DNA from: Winogradskyella haliclonae
GTDB lineage: Bacteria > Bacteroidota > Bacteroidia > Flavobacteriales > Flavobacteriaceae
Direction of reading: 5' to 3'
Assembly (NCBI RefSeq): GCF_014635865.1
Contig: NZ_BMDQ01000002.1
Location: 434,001-498,000 of the forward strand
DNA length: 64,000 bases
In this document: piece by piece, positions 17,216 through 27,468 of the stretch
How positions within the stretch are numbered: the first letter of the stretch is position 1
Layout of the letters: each line of letters opens with the position of its first letter
The notes under the pieces: model-generated
What the model was told of the DNA's origin: nothing
Database searches by the model: none
Seen by the model: only the letters and a program-made list of their open reading frames with translations
Position numbers and translations under genes: made by a program

Positions 17216-20200
17216 CTAGTAATGCTGTTTATATTTTTTATAAGCGAAAAAGGCAACTATGGTAATAATACCTAATGTAATTGCTATAAACTGAAAACTT
17301 ATTATTTGATCTCCACTTGCATAAGCATGCAAACCTGACAAATAAAAGTTAACACCAAAGTAAGTCATCAAGATACTAGCAAATGTTAATACAGATAATA
17401 AGTTATATAACCATTTACTTCGTAATCCTGGTACCAATCGCATGTGTATAACAAACGCATAAAACATTATACTAATCAATGCCCATGTCTCTTTTGGGTC
17501 CCAACCCCAATAACGTCCCCAACTTTCGTTTGCCCACATACCACCAAGAAAATTACCTATAGTTAGCATAACCAAACCTACGGTTAAAGCCATCTCATTA
17601 ATAATGGTTATTTCTTTAATATTCAAGCCTACTCTCTCTTTATTTTCTTTTGTTGTAATAATCATTAAGAATAACGATACAAGTCCAAGTATCATACCTA
17701 TAGCAAAAGGCCCATAACTGGCTACAATAACTGACACATGTATCATTAACCAATACCCTTGTAAAACAGGCTGCAAATTACCAATAGCTGGGTCCATCCA
17801 ATTCCAATGTGCAACCATTAAAATTACTGATACCACAAAAGCAGATGCTGTTAATGTTAATCTACTTTTTCTTCCAAAGAGTAAACCAAACAACATTGTA
17901 GCCCAGGCTACATATATCAAGGATTCATATGCATCACTCCAAGGTGCATGACCAGATAAATACCAACGCGTAATTAATCCTCCAGTATGAAGAATAAACA
18001 AGAAAATAATAACACCTACTAAAATCTTAATAGCTACTTCTAGAGCTTTACTTCTATGCTTGAGTATTTGCCATATGATAAGAATAAATAGTAAAGTACT
18101 TGCATACATATACCAACTGAAAAGTTTCTTGAAAATATCGTATTTGTTATATGCTATTTCTGTTCTAACTTTTTCATCGGATAACATCACGTCACTACCG
18201 AGCTTTTTTTGAGTGGATTTAAAATCTTCAAGTAATCTATCTGCATTGGTGAAATCATTTTTTTGTTTGGCATTATTTAAAGTCATTAAATAATAAGCAA
18301 AACCATTTCTTATAAAGTTACCATATAAAGAATCTGTTTGTTTTATTTCATCTTTAAAACGACCGGCCTTGAATTCATAAGACGAAATCCAAGTATTGTT
18401 TTCGTCATTTGGTACTGGGAATACTTTAAGTGAGCGTCCTTCTATTAAATCCGAAAGGAGGCTCAAACGCTCGTAAGCCATTTTAATTTCTTTTTGCGAC
18501 CCATTAGGTATTTGAGCACTAAAGGCATCTTCTAAATAAGGTTCTAACTTATAGGTACCGTCAGGATTAATAAAATCTAGTAAACTAGCATATTTTACAG
18601 ATGTATCTACTCCAATAATACCTCGAACAGAATCGGCTTTTCGAGCAGCTAAATAAATAATTGGAATATTATACCAAAGTTGTGGACTTTCTTGAATAGA
18701 CAATAGGACTTGAGTTGCTTCTAACCCTTCATAAGTATCACTTTTACTTAACTTACGCAATACCTCTGAGGCATAGGTATGCATTGGCATCATACGCCCG
18801 CTAACATCTTGAATCACCATCTTAGCAAACTTATCGGCATGCTCTTTTGGTGTTATGTTTACCTTTAAAATAGAATCTAACTGTGATTTTGTTGGTCGCT
18901 TATTTTCTTTATTGTGATTGTGACCATCATTTGCAGAATGATCTTGAGAGAAGCCAAACAAGCCTATACAAAGTAACAATCCTGTTAATAATTTTGTCTT
19001 TTTCTTTTTAAGCCTTTCAAGCTGTTTTCTTAATTCATCAAAACGTGTATTCTTTGAAAACATGATAGCCATAAGTCCAAAATAGAGTAATAAATATCCC
19101 GCATAGGTGATGTAAGTTCCCCACATGTCATGGTTTACAGAGAGGATAGTCCCTTTTTCATCTGGATCATAGCCTGATTGAAAAAAACGATAGCCTTTAT
19201 GGTCTAATACATTATTCATATAAATTCGATAATCAAAATCTTCTTTTTCATTATCAAATACTGTCACTTTACTTTCAAATGATTTTGGAACATTCTGTGT
19301 TCCTGGATATTTTTCAGCAATAAAATCATTCAACTTTATTGAAAAAGGCAATTCTATTATTTTAGATCCATATAGCATTTCAATATCTAATCCACCAACT
19401 TCAATTTTTTCTAAACCCCCATAAGTGCCTTTTCCACCAATTAATCCAATTTCTTTAGTCTCGCCATTTGCAGTAACATCTATAATAAGTCCGTCTTCAT
19501 CATTTTTTAATATTCTAGATTTTTTAACCACTCCAAACTCGCCCTTTAACACAGGATTAGGAATTACAATCTGCATATTTCCTATGATATAACGAGAACG
19601 CAGCGCTAAACGTTGTAAACTATCTTTGACTAATTTACCCTGTTGCATCGTAGCCATCGTTAAATACTCACCATCATAGGGCGAATTGATAAAAATACCA
19701 TCATCTGTGTTGGTTATATTTATAGCACCTTCTTGATATTTATTTAATGAAAAAAGAATGTTATGAATACTCTGAACTTGACCTTCTTCTAAAAAGTGAT
19801 TATGTGGCTTTCCATTTCCAGCTTCAACTATCTTTAAGTATGATTTTCCATTATCATTAGGAATGACATCCTTTTCGGCACCAACAATAAACTCTTTTAA
19901 CTTAATTGTAACTTCGGTATTACCGTAATCAAAAGTTTTTTCAAAATCGTTATCTAGACGTGGAGAAAAATCAACTTCTTCTTGAATATTACGTTGTTGT
20001 AGTTGTCCTTTGACCTTATAATCTCCTACTATTCGACCTTGAATATAAGTTTTAAGAGATAGCATCTGGTTCGCAGTTTCTCCTTCTCTAATGGGCATAG
20101 CGCCTTCATAACCAATATAGCGTGTCACTCCCGCACCTACGATAATGAATATCCACGACAAATGTAAAATCAAAGTAGCCCATTTCTCTTTGCGCCATAG

Positions 20201-20419
20201 ACGATACCTTCCGATATTACCAAAAAAGTTGATAAGAAAAAAGACCATTATAGCTTCAAACCACCAAGCATTATATATGTAATGTCTTGTAAAAGGGGTT
20301 GGCGAAGTATCCATGTTGCGGTCTAAAATAGTACCGACAGCCATGGCAACGGCAAAAACAATAAATAAAGTGGCAGTAAGTCTTGTGGAAAATAGGAAAT
20401 TAGCGATTTTCTTTTGCAT
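17216..20419 (-). CDS. ccsBA: Fused cytochrome c biogenesis protein CcsB/ResB-CcsA (system II)
   Basis: System II cytochrome c synthase: moves haem across the inner membrane and attaches it to CxxCH of apocytochromes. The N-terminal ResB-like part (about residues 1-460) has three early TM helices and one near 430-455, enclosing a large periplasmic domain. A second periplasmic segment (about 490-760) follows a cleavable-looking hydrophobic stretch. The C-terminal CcsA part (about 780-1060) has the haem-handling motif WGRYWGWDPKETW near residue 975 and conserved His residues in TM loops. At 1067 aa it is a full-length Bacteroidota fusion. A TATCTTTG -7 box is visible on the minus strand at 20445-20452. 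Confidence 0.96.
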   Translation of the reverse strand: MQKKIANFLFSTRLTATLFIVFAVAMAVGTILDRNMDTSPTPFTRHYIYNAWWFEAIMVFFLINFFGNIGRYRLWRKEKWATLILHLSWIFIIVGAGVTRYIGYEGAMPIREGETANQMLSLKTYIQGRIVGDYKVKGQLQQRNIQEEVDFSPRLDNDFEKTFDYGNTEVTIKLKEFIVGAEKDVIPNDNGKSYLKIVEAGNGKPHNHFLEEGQVQSIHNILFSLNKYQEGAINITNTDDGIFINSPYDGEYLTMATMQQGKLVKDSLQRLALRSRYIIGNMQIVIPNPVLKGEFGVVKKSRILKNDEDGLIIDVTANGETKEIGLIGGKGTYGGLEKIEVGGLDIEMLYGSKIIELPFSIKLNDFIAEKYPGTQNVPKSFESKVTVFDNEKEDFDYRIYMNNVLDHKGYRFFQSGYDPDEKGTILSVNHDMWGTYITYAGYLLLYFGLMAIMFSKNTRFDELRKQLERLKKKKTKLLTGLLLCIGLFGFSQDHSANDGHNHNKENKRPTKSQLDSILKVNITPKEHADKFAKMVIQDVSGRMMPMHTYASEVLRKLSKSDTYEGLEATQVLLSIQESPQLWYNIPIIYLAARKADSVRGIIGVDTSVKYASLLDFINPDGTYKLEPYLEDAFSAQIPNGSQKEIKMAYERLSLLSDLIEGRSLKVFPVPNDENNTWISSYEFKAGRFKDEIKQTDSLYGNFIRNGFAYYLMTLNNAKQKNDFTNADRLLEDFKSTQKKLGSDVMLSDEKVRTEIAYNKYDIFKKLFSWYMYASTLLFILIIWQILKHRSKALEVAIKILVGVIIFLFILHTGGLITRWYLSGHAPWSDAYESLIYVAWATMLFGLLFGRKSRLTLTASAFVVSVILMVAHWNWMDPAIGNLQPVLQGYWLMIHVSVIVASYGPFAIGMILGLVSLFLMIITTKENKERVGLNIKEITIINEMALTVGLVMLTIGNFLGGMWANESWGRYWGWDPKETWALISIMFYAFVIHMRLVPGLRSKWLYNLLSVLTFASILMTYFGVNFYLSGLHAYASGDQIISFQFIAITLGIITIVAFFAYKKYKQHY

Positions 20420-20533
20420 AGTGTATGCTTATTTTAAGCTCGTGCAAAGATAAGCCTTTTAACCGATTTTTCTAGCCTAGAGTTTATACTAAAAGTTGTT
20501 AAATTTCTTTAAGAAACTATAGTCTTTATTTTG

Positions 20534-20923
20534 TCATGAATTTCGAGCTTCAAAAATCTTCAAATACAAGAAAGTACCCATTTTACGTGCTCGGCGTTTA
20601 GCATTCTCTGCATAATCGCCTTCAAATAACTCATCTATGGTCTCAAACCATAAGTTTAACCATAATCCAAAATGCAACTCAGTAATACTATTATTATGCT
20701 TAGCATCTACATTAACATGAGCTTTTAAGGGATTACCCGTAAACTTTGTTTTTAGAAACAAACTCGATTCCCAAAATGTGGTTAAGTGCTGTAAATGCTC
20801 TTCCCAATTCTTAATTGTTTCATTAAAAAAAGGGCCCAAAACCTTGTCTCTTCTAATCTTTTGATAGAATGAAGAAACTAATAAATAGATATCTTCTCGA
20901 GTTTTAATATCTGTCTTTTTCAT
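20534..20923 (-). CDS. Group III truncated haemoglobin
   Basis: 129-aa 2-over-2 globin. Typical group III features: DIYLLVSSFYQKIRRDKVLGPFF at the A/B helices with B10 Tyr20, a HLQHLTTFWESSLF C/E region, and proximal His84 in ITELHFGLWLNLW. These proteins bind O2 or NO and are often linked to NO detoxification or microaerobic life. Upstream of ccsBA on the minus strand but 114 bp away, so it has its own promoter. A TACCTTTG -7 box lies on the minus strand at 20931-20938, 7 bp before the start. Confidence 0.93.
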   Translation of the reverse strand: MKKTDIKTREDIYLLVSSFYQKIRRDKVLGPFFNETIKNWEEHLQHLTTFWESSLFLKTKFTGNPLKAHVNVDAKHNNSITELHFGLWLNLWFETIDELFEGDYAENAKRRARKMGTFLYLKIFEARNS

Positions 20924-21007
20924 ACACTACCAAAGGTAGGTTTTAATTTTAAGTTATTGAGACTAAGAGTATTTTTGTCTCGGTAGATTTCTTAGTATTT
21001 TAGCAGT

Positions 21008-21808
21008 ATGATTTCAGTAATATTACTTGGAGCTGGTAATGTAGCTTCTCACTTATATAACGCATTTTCAGCTTCAGATTCTGTTGAAATAAAACAATGG
21101 TATAATCGCTCGTATGATGCTATAAAAAGTTTTGAAAATGACACTGAAGTTATTGATGACTTATCACAATTAAAAGAAGCAGACATTTACATAATTGCAG
21201 TAAGCGATGATGCCATTGCAAATTTATCTAAGTTATTACCTTTTGACAATCGTTTTATTGTTCATACATCTGGAAGTGTGAGTCTTCACGATTTGGATAA
21301 AAAAAATTCGAGAGGTGTTTTCTATCCGCTACAGAGTTTTTCTAAAGATGCTGAAATTGATTTTTCGACTGTTCCTATTTGTATTGAAACTGAAGATAAA
21401 AGCAGATTACAAACTCTTAAAACTATAGCAGAAGCTATAGGAAGCAAGCATTATAAAATTTCAACCGAACAGCGACAAACACTGCATCTTTCAGCTGTAT
21501 TTGTAAATAATTTTACGAATCAAATGTACCGTATTGCACATGAAATAAGTGACGCAAAAAGTATTAATTTTGAGATACTAAAACCTCTGATTTTAGAAAC
21601 TGCAAACAAAGTTCAAGACATGTCTCCATACATGGCACAAACTGGTCCAGCAAAACGAAATGATAAAAAAACTTTGAAAAAGCATTTAAAGCTTATTAAA
21701 GACGAAGAACATCAAGACATCTATAAATTGATGACAAAATCAATTCAGAAAACACACGGTATTAAATATCGCTTTGATATAAAACGAAAAAATAATAATG
21801 AACGATAA
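21008..21808 (+). CDS. Rossmann-fold/DUF2520 domain-containing oxidoreductase
   Basis: 266 aa. The N-terminal NAD(P)-binding fold has the glycine motif VILLGAGNVASHL at residues 4-16, then a loop containing SVSLHDLDKKNSRGVFYPLQSFSKD. The C-terminal alpha-helical domain resembles 6-phosphogluconate/ketopantoate-type dehydrogenase C-termini (DUF2520), including HLSAVFVNNFTNQMYRIAHEI. The substrate is unknown. It overlaps the next gene by 11 bp, indicating co-transcription and coupling with the KdsC-like phosphatase. Confidence 0.9.
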   Translation: MISVILLGAGNVASHLYNAFSASDSVEIKQWYNRSYDAIKSFENDTEVIDDLSQLKEADIYIIAVSDDAIANLSKLLPFDNRFIVHTSGSVSLHDLDKKNSRGVFYPLQSFSKDAEIDFSTVPICIETEDKSRLQTLKTIAEAIGSKHYKISTEQRQTLHLSAVFVNNFTNQMYRIAHEISDAKSINFEILKPLILETANKVQDMSPYMAQTGPAKRNDKKTLKKHLKLIKDEEHQDIYKLMTKSIQKTHGIKYRFDIKRKNNNER

Positions 21809-22328
21809 AAGCTATAAAGAATACTTAAATGATATTACGACATTTATTTTTGATGTTGATGGTGTATTAACTGACGGTTCTGTGACTGTGACTACAGATG
21901 GCGAAATGCTTCGCACAATGAATATTAAAGACGGATTTGCTCTAAAAACAGCTGTTGATGCGGGTTACAATGTCTGTATTATTTCTGGAGGGTCTAACGA
22001 AGGTGTTCGTAAAAGACTTAGTGGTTTGGGCATTAAGGATATTTATTTAGGCGCTCATAACAAGATTGAGCAACTCAATGATTATTTCAGCAAAAACGAA
22101 ATTGCCAATAACCAAACGCTCTACATGGGAGATGATATTCCGGATTATCCAGTAATGAAGCTAGTGGCTTTACCATGTTGTCCTCAGGATGCTGTACCAG
22201 AAATAAAAGAGGTTTCTAAATATATTTCTCACAAGAATGGTGGTAAAGGAGCCGTTAGAGATGTTATTGAACAAGTACTTAAAGTACAAGGCAAATGGAA
22301 TGGTAATTTTAATGCCAAGTATGATTAA
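21798..22328 (+). CDS. KdsC-like HAD phosphatase (3-deoxy-D-manno-octulosonate 8-phosphate phosphatase family)
   Basis: 176-aa HAD hydrolase without a cap domain. The nucleophile motif FDVDGVLTDG is at residues about 18-27, motif II in CIISGGSN, a Lys region, and the acid motif MGDDIPDYPVM near 112-122. This matches KdsC, which makes KDO for the LPS core, though related acylneuraminate or other sugar phosphatases cannot be excluded. First ATG overlaps the end of the DUF2520 gene by 11 bp; the UbiA gene follows after 24 bp. Confidence 0.9.
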   Translation: MNDKSYKEYLNDITTFIFDVDGVLTDGSVTVTTDGEMLRTMNIKDGFALKTAVDAGYNVCIISGGSNEGVRKRLSGLGIKDIYLGAHNKIEQLNDYFSKNEIANNQTLYMGDDIPDYPVMKLVALPCCPQDAVPEIKEVSKYISHKNGGKGAVRDVIEQVLKVQGKWNGNFNAKYD

Positions 22329-22352
22329 AATCAGTCTTCTGTACAACCATCT

Positions 22353-23282
22353 ATGATATACTTTTTTAAACTTATTCGCTGGAAAAATCTTCTACTAATA
22401 ATACTTGCGCAGCTTCTAATAAAGTATGCACTTTTAGAACCCTTAAAAGTAGATTACGGATTAGATACTGCATTAACACCTCTTGGCTTTATTTTGCTGG
22501 TAATAGCAACCATATCAATTGCTGCTGCTGGTTATATTATTAATGATATAGAAGATGTTGAAGCAGATACGATTAATAAACCCGATTCTGTAATCATCGG
22601 TAAGCAAATCTCTGAAAAATCAGCAACAAACCTATTTATCATATTGAATATTATAGGTGTTGTTTCAGGTTTTTTAATATCAAGAGCTGTTGATAAATCT
22701 GCATTTTTTGTTTTATTTATTATCACATCTGGGTTATTGTACCTCTACTCTACTTATCTAAAGCGAATCACATTAATAGGTAATATAGTAATAGCTGGTT
22801 TAGTAAGTTTAAGTATTCTTTTGGTAGGTATTTTCGATTTAATTCCTGTGATTAGTGATAGCAATAAATCTTCACAATTATTCTTTCTGAGCCTTATTAA
22901 GGACTATGCCATCTTTGCCTTTATGATTAATTTACTCAGAGAGTTAGTAAAAGACATTGAAGACACAGACGGAGATTATAAAATGAATATACAAAGCATG
23001 CCTATACTTTTAGGAAGAAGTAGAGCAACAAAACTCGTTTTTATCCTATCATTAATTCCCCTGATGATTATTGTTTTTTATCTTTCTAACAACCTCTACA
23101 AACAACCTATGGCTATTGGCTATGTTCTTATTCTAATCGTAGCCCCGATGATTTATAGTACAATAAAACTCTTCAATGCCACGCATAAAAAAGATTACAA
23201 ACACATTAGTACCGTTTTAAAACTGATAATGCTAACTGGTGTTTTATCATTATTACTATTTCAATTTATTCTCCTCAAATAA
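22353..23282 (+). CDS. UbiA-family prenyltransferase (geranylgeranylglycerol-phosphate geranylgeranyltransferase-like)
   Basis: 309 aa with about nine TM helices. The first Asp-rich motif NDIEDVEADTINKP (residues about 65-78) and the second in LVKDIEDTDGDYKMN (about 200-214) are the Mg-diphosphate-binding sites of UbiA enzymes. In Bacteroidota this subgroup is usually named geranylgeranylglycerol-phosphate geranylgeranyltransferase by similarity to archaeal lipid enzymes, but the real prenyl acceptor is not known. The stop codon shares one base with the ATG of the downstream maf gene. Confidence 0.88.
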   Translation: MIYFFKLIRWKNLLLIILAQLLIKYALLEPLKVDYGLDTALTPLGFILLVIATISIAAAGYIINDIEDVEADTINKPDSVIIGKQISEKSATNLFIILNIIGVVSGFLISRAVDKSAFFVLFIITSGLLYLYSTYLKRITLIGNIVIAGLVSLSILLVGIFDLIPVISDSNKSSQLFFLSLIKDYAIFAFMINLLRELVKDIEDTDGDYKMNIQSMPILLGRSRATKLVFILSLIPLMIIVFYLSNNLYKQPMAIGYVLILIVAPMIYSTIKLFNATHKKDYKHISTVLKLIMLTGVLSLLLFQFILLK

Positions 23283-23875
23283 TGCTGAAAGAGATTCTAA
23301 AGCCATATCGTCTTATTTTAGCATCAGGTTCTCCAAGACGCCACCAATTCTTCAAAGACTTAGGCTTAGAATTTGAGATAATTCTTAAGCCCATAGAGGA
23401 AGTTTATCCAGAACATTTGAAGCGTGAAGAAATCACAGACTACTTATCTAACTTAAAAGCCAAGCCTTTTGTTTTAGATTTAAAGTCTAACGACATCTTA
23501 ATTACAAGTGACACAATTGTCTGGCACAATAATAAAGCACTTGGCAAACCAAAAGACGAACAAGACGCTTTTAGCATGCTTAAATCTATGAGTGATGGGA
23601 CACATGATGTTATCTCTTCTGTTTGTTTTACTCAAAAAAACAAACAAAAAGTAGTGAATACAACTACCAGAGTAACCTTCAAAAAACTAACAGATCAAGA
23701 GATTTGGTATTATATAAAAACCTATAAGCCTTTTGACAAAGCTGGTGCATATGGCATCCAAGAATGGATTGGAGCTATAGGCATTACTTCTATTGAAGGT
23801 TCTTATAACAATGTAGTTGGTCTACCAACACACATCCTATACGAAACGTTAATTAACATTTCTAAAGACGAATAA
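23282..23875 (+). CDS. maf: Maf-family nucleotide pyrophosphatase
   Basis: 197-aa house-cleaning NTP pyrophosphatase that hydrolyses non-canonical or modified nucleotides (dTTP/UTP type). Signature LASGSPRRHQFFKDLGL at residues about 14-30, ITSDTIVWHNNKALGKP around 73-89 (catalytic Asp), and FDKAGAYGIQEWIG around 153-166. Starts on the last base of the UbiA stop codon, so tightly coupled in the DUF2520-kdsC-ubiA-maf operon. Confidence 0.95.
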   Translation: MLKEILKPYRLILASGSPRRHQFFKDLGLEFEIILKPIEEVYPEHLKREEITDYLSNLKAKPFVLDLKSNDILITSDTIVWHNNKALGKPKDEQDAFSMLKSMSDGTHDVISSVCFTQKNKQKVVNTTTRVTFKKLTDQEIWYYIKTYKPFDKAGAYGIQEWIGAIGITSIEGSYNNVVGLPTHILYETLINISKDE

Positions 23876-23903
23876 ATCGTATCTTTAAAACAAAAAAATT
23901 GAA

Positions 23904-24854
23904 ATGAATAATTCTGTAAAAAGCATCACAGTTTTTGTGAGTTTTATTTGTGCTTTTGTTATTGCAATTTCTTGCAAAGATGAAATATCAAAGCAAGAAT
24001 CAGATAATACAATCATTGCTAAAGCCGAAAAAAAGCCTGAGATTCTAAAGCCTGCTTTTGAGTTATCAAAAGATTTTAATGAGTATTGGTATGCTGGCGA
24101 AGCAGAAATAACATCTTATAAATTAGAGCAAGCACGTTACGGCGAGATTAGAGACGGTAAAGCTGTATTGGTTTTTGTAACCGAAGATTTTTTACCAGAG
24201 ATACAAGTAAAGGCAGATAACTACAGTAAAGACAATATCCCTGTTCTAAAATTGAATGCTACAAAGAATTTTAATACTGGCATTTATCCGTATTCAATAA
24301 TGCAGAGTACATTCTATCCTGTTTCTAATAACAAACATGCTATAAAAGTGTCTGCTTCAATACAGGAATGGTGTGGTCATGTATACGCACAATTAAATAA
24401 TAGAGATGATTTTGAAATTAAGTCTCACTCCTATTTTCAATCTGAAGCTGACCAAGAAATATCTCTCGAAAAATCTATAACAGAAAATCAATTATGGACC
24501 CAGTTACGTATTAACCCAAAATCACTTCCTACTGGAAAAATAAAAGCCATTCCGTCATTAGAATATATGCGATTAAAGCATGGTAAATTTAAAGCTTACG
24601 AAGCCGAAGCAGAGTTAAAAAATGATGCTTATACACTTTTCTACCCAGATTTAAATAGAACACTAAAAATCAATTTTAATCAAGAGTTTCCACATGACAT
24701 TATGGGTTGGGAAGAAACGTTTCGGGATGGTTATGGGCCAAATGCAAAGCTCTTGACAACTAAAGCTACCAAAATTAAAACCATAAAATCTGCTTATTGG
24801 GGCAAAAACTCTAATGCAGATGAAGGTTTAAGAGAAACTTTAGGGTTGAAATAA
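23904..24854 (+). CDS. Lipoprotein of unknown function (Bacteroidota family often mislabelled Maf)
   Basis: 316 aa. Signal peptide with a lipobox ending AISC near residue 24, followed by KDE, so probably lipidated. The mature part has the segment FNEYWYAGEAEITSYKLEQARYGE, a later YPYSIMQSTFYP block, and IQEWCGHVYAQLN, which recur in a Bacteroidota-specific protein family. It has no Maf motifs; databases may call it septum formation inhibitor only because it follows maf. 28 bp after maf, so likely the last gene of that operon. Function unknown. Confidence 0.8.
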   Translation: MNNSVKSITVFVSFICAFVIAISCKDEISKQESDNTIIAKAEKKPEILKPAFELSKDFNEYWYAGEAEITSYKLEQARYGEIRDGKAVLVFVTEDFLPEIQVKADNYSKDNIPVLKLNATKNFNTGIYPYSIMQSTFYPVSNNKHAIKVSASIQEWCGHVYAQLNNRDDFEIKSHSYFQSEADQEISLEKSITENQLWTQLRINPKSLPTGKIKAIPSLEYMRLKHGKFKAYEAEAELKNDAYTLFYPDLNRTLKINFNQEFPHDIMGWEETFRDGYGPNAKLLTTKATKIKTIKSAYWGKNSNADEGLRETLGLK

Positions 24855-24942
24855 TACATTCTTATAACCGTTAAATAAATCTAAAATCTCATACACGGCA
24901 TAGTAACTTTTTTACCTTTGAGAAGTAACTAACTAAAACACT

Positions 24943-27465
24943 ATGCATCGCATAAAACTAGGTATCTTATTCCTTATTGCTATTACATATTCTGTAAATG
25001 CACAACAACCAAAAAAACTAAATTCATCAGAAATATATGAAGCCGTACAAAAGCTCAATGTATTAGCCTCTGTGCTTTATGTAGCTGCGCATCCCGATGA
25101 TGAAAATACACGCTTAATTGCATACATGTCCAATGAAGTTAAGGCACGTACAGCTTATTTGTCTTTAACTCGTGGCGATGGTGGTCAAAATCTTATTGGT
25201 CCAGAAATAAGAGAATTACTAGGAATTATGCGTACACAAGAGTTACTAGCTGCAAGAGGCGTTGATGGTGGAGAACAACGTTTTACTCGCGCTAATGACT
25301 TTGGTTTTTCCAAGCATCCTGATGAGACTTTAAATATATGGGATAAAGATGAAGTTTTAGCCGATGTGGTTTGGAATATTCGTCAATTTAAACCAGACAT
25401 TATTATAAACCGTTTTGACCACAGAAGAGCTGGAAGAACACATGGGCATCACACGAGTTCTGCAATGCTAAGTTTAGAGGCATTTGACTTGGTAAACGAT
25501 GCTTCAAAATACGCATCACAATTAAAGTATACAGACACTTGGCAGCCACAACGTATATTCTACAATACATCATGGTGGCGTTACGGAAGTCGTGAAGCTT
25601 TCGAAAAAGTAGATAAAAGCAATATGCTCAACTTTGATGTGGGTATTTACTATCCATTAAAAGGATTATCCAATAACGAATTGGCGTCTATTGCAAGTAG
25701 TCAACATTTGTGTCAAGGGTTTGGCCGCATGACTTCCCGTGGAACTCAAGACGAATATATTGAGTTCTTAAAAGGAAAACCTCTTGATGGTGATAGTCCA
25801 TTTGCCGGTATAGATATTAGCTGGAACAGAATTGATGGTGGAAAAGCCATAGGAGACCTATTAGAAAATGTTGAGGCAAATTTCAATTTTGCAAACCCTT
25901 CTATTCACATTCCAGAATTGGTTAGAGCCTATCAATTGCTTCAAAATGTAGAAGATGAGCATTGGAAAAACATTAAAACAGAAGAACTAAAAACAATCAT
26001 TCAAGCTTGTACCGGCTTGTATCTAGAGGTTTCGGCTAATAGCCCAACAGCAACTAAAAACGAAGCTGTACAATTAAGAATTGAAGCTTTAAATAGAAGT
26101 AATACTAATATTCAATTAGTGTCTTATTCTATGACCTCTTTAAAAAATGCTGTCACTAAAAATATTAGCCTTCAAAAAAATAAAAGGATTAATCTCGAAG
26201 AAGGCATTACAATACCGAATAACACATCATATACGTCTGCCTATTGGTTAACTAAAAAAGGGAGTTTAGGCATGTACGATGTTGCAGACCAGACTCTAAT
26301 TGGTAAGCCTGAAACACCAAGAGCAATTAATATTACATTCAATTTAAATATTGAAAATGTATTAATTCCTATTACCAAACCTGTAGTTTACAGATATTCT
26401 AAACCTGATAAGGGTGAATTATACCGTCCTTTCGAGATTGTACCACCTGTATCTGCTAGCCTTAAAGACAAGGTTTTCATTTTTGAAAATGATAAGCAAA
26501 AAGAAATCGAAGTTGTTGTAAAAGCTGGCAAAAATAATATTGAAGGCTATGTACAAATGGCCTATCCAAACGATTGGAGTGTTTTCCCTGAGAAACAAAA
26601 AATTAAAATCGAAAATAAAGGAGATGCTCAAACATTAGTGTTTACCGTCATTCCGCCAAAAAATCAAAGTGAAGGATTAATTACACCTATGGTAAATTTG
26701 GATGATGAGTTTTATACCAAAGAGCTTGTAGAAATTGATTATGCACATATCCCATATCAAACGGTTTATTTGCCAAGTGAAAGTAAATTGGTGCGCCTAG
26801 ATATTCAGAAAAAAGGAAATAATATTGGCTATATAGAAGGTGCTGGAGATGTTGTTCCGGAAAGTTTAAGACAAATTGGCTATAAGGTTACCATTATTAA
26901 ACCTGAGCAAATCACTGCCGATAATCTAAGTGATTTTGATGCGATAGTTGTTGGCATTAGAGCTTATAATATTTTAGATGACTTAAAGTTCAAGCAAAAA
27001 TACTTACTAGATTATGTAAATGATGGTGGAAACCTTATTGTACAATACAATACCAGTAGAAGAATAAAAGTCGATAAAATAGCGCCATATGAATTAAAGT
27101 TATCACGTGATAGAGTTACTGACGAAAATGCTGAGATTACAATTCTTGAACCTAATCATCCCGTATTAAACTTTCCAAATAAGATTACAGAAAATGACTT
27201 TAAAGGTTGGGTACAAGAACGTGGCTTGTACTTCCCAAACAAATGGGGAGAAGAATTTACACCGCTGTTTTCTGCAAATGACAAAGGAGAGTCTGCTAAA
27301 AAAGGAAGTTTATTAGTTGCTAAATACGGAAAAGGGAATTACATCTATACTGGTTTGAGTTTCTTTAGAGAATTCCCTGCTGGAGTTCCTGGAGCCTATC
27401 GACTATTCGCAAATTTACTATCTGCAGGAAAAGAGAATACACCAAACTCAAAACTAAACGATTAA
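24943..27465 (+). CDS. Large secreted PIG-L/LmbE-family deacetylase
   Basis: 840 aa with signal peptide (cleavage near VNAQ). The N-terminal ~300 residues form a PIG-L zinc deacetylase: AAHPDDENTRLIAY at residues about 47-60 and GRTHGHHTSSAM near 166-177. The C-terminal ~500 residues are beta-rich domains plus a glutamine-amidotransferase-like segment near 620-700 (DAIVVGIRAYNIL...GGNLIVQYN). The family acts on N-acetylated sugars; this exported long form probably works in polysaccharide or glycoconjugate degradation (inference). It is followed after 3 bp by a tiny membrane ORF and then an SSS symporter, suggesting hydrolysis plus uptake. Confidence 0.88.
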   Translation: MHRIKLGILFLIAITYSVNAQQPKKLNSSEIYEAVQKLNVLASVLYVAAHPDDENTRLIAYMSNEVKARTAYLSLTRGDGGQNLIGPEIRELLGIMRTQELLAARGVDGGEQRFTRANDFGFSKHPDETLNIWDKDEVLADVVWNIRQFKPDIIINRFDHRRAGRTHGHHTSSAMLSLEAFDLVNDASKYASQLKYTDTWQPQRIFYNTSWWRYGSREAFEKVDKSNMLNFDVGIYYPLKGLSNNELASIASSQHLCQGFGRMTSRGTQDEYIEFLKGKPLDGDSPFAGIDISWNRIDGGKAIGDLLENVEANFNFANPSIHIPELVRAYQLLQNVEDEHWKNIKTEELKTIIQACTGLYLEVSANSPTATKNEAVQLRIEALNRSNTNIQLVSYSMTSLKNAVTKNISLQKNKRINLEEGITIPNNTSYTSAYWLTKKGSLGMYDVADQTLIGKPETPRAINITFNLNIENVLIPITKPVVYRYSKPDKGELYRPFEIVPPVSASLKDKVFIFENDKQKEIEVVVKAGKNNIEGYVQMAYPNDWSVFPEKQKIKIENKGDAQTLVFTVIPPKNQSEGLITPMVNLDDEFYTKELVEIDYAHIPYQTVYLPSESKLVRLDIQKKGNNIGYIEGAGDVVPESLRQIGYKVTIIKPEQITADNLSDFDAIVVGIRAYNILDDLKFKQKYLLDYVNDGGNLIVQYNTSRRIKVDKIAPYELKLSRDRVTDENAEITILEPNHPVLNFPNKITENDFKGWVQERGLYFPNKWGEEFTPLFSANDKGESAKKGSLLVAKYGKGNYIYTGLSFFREFPAGVPGAYRLFANLLSAGKENTPNSKLND

Positions 27466-27468
27466 TCT

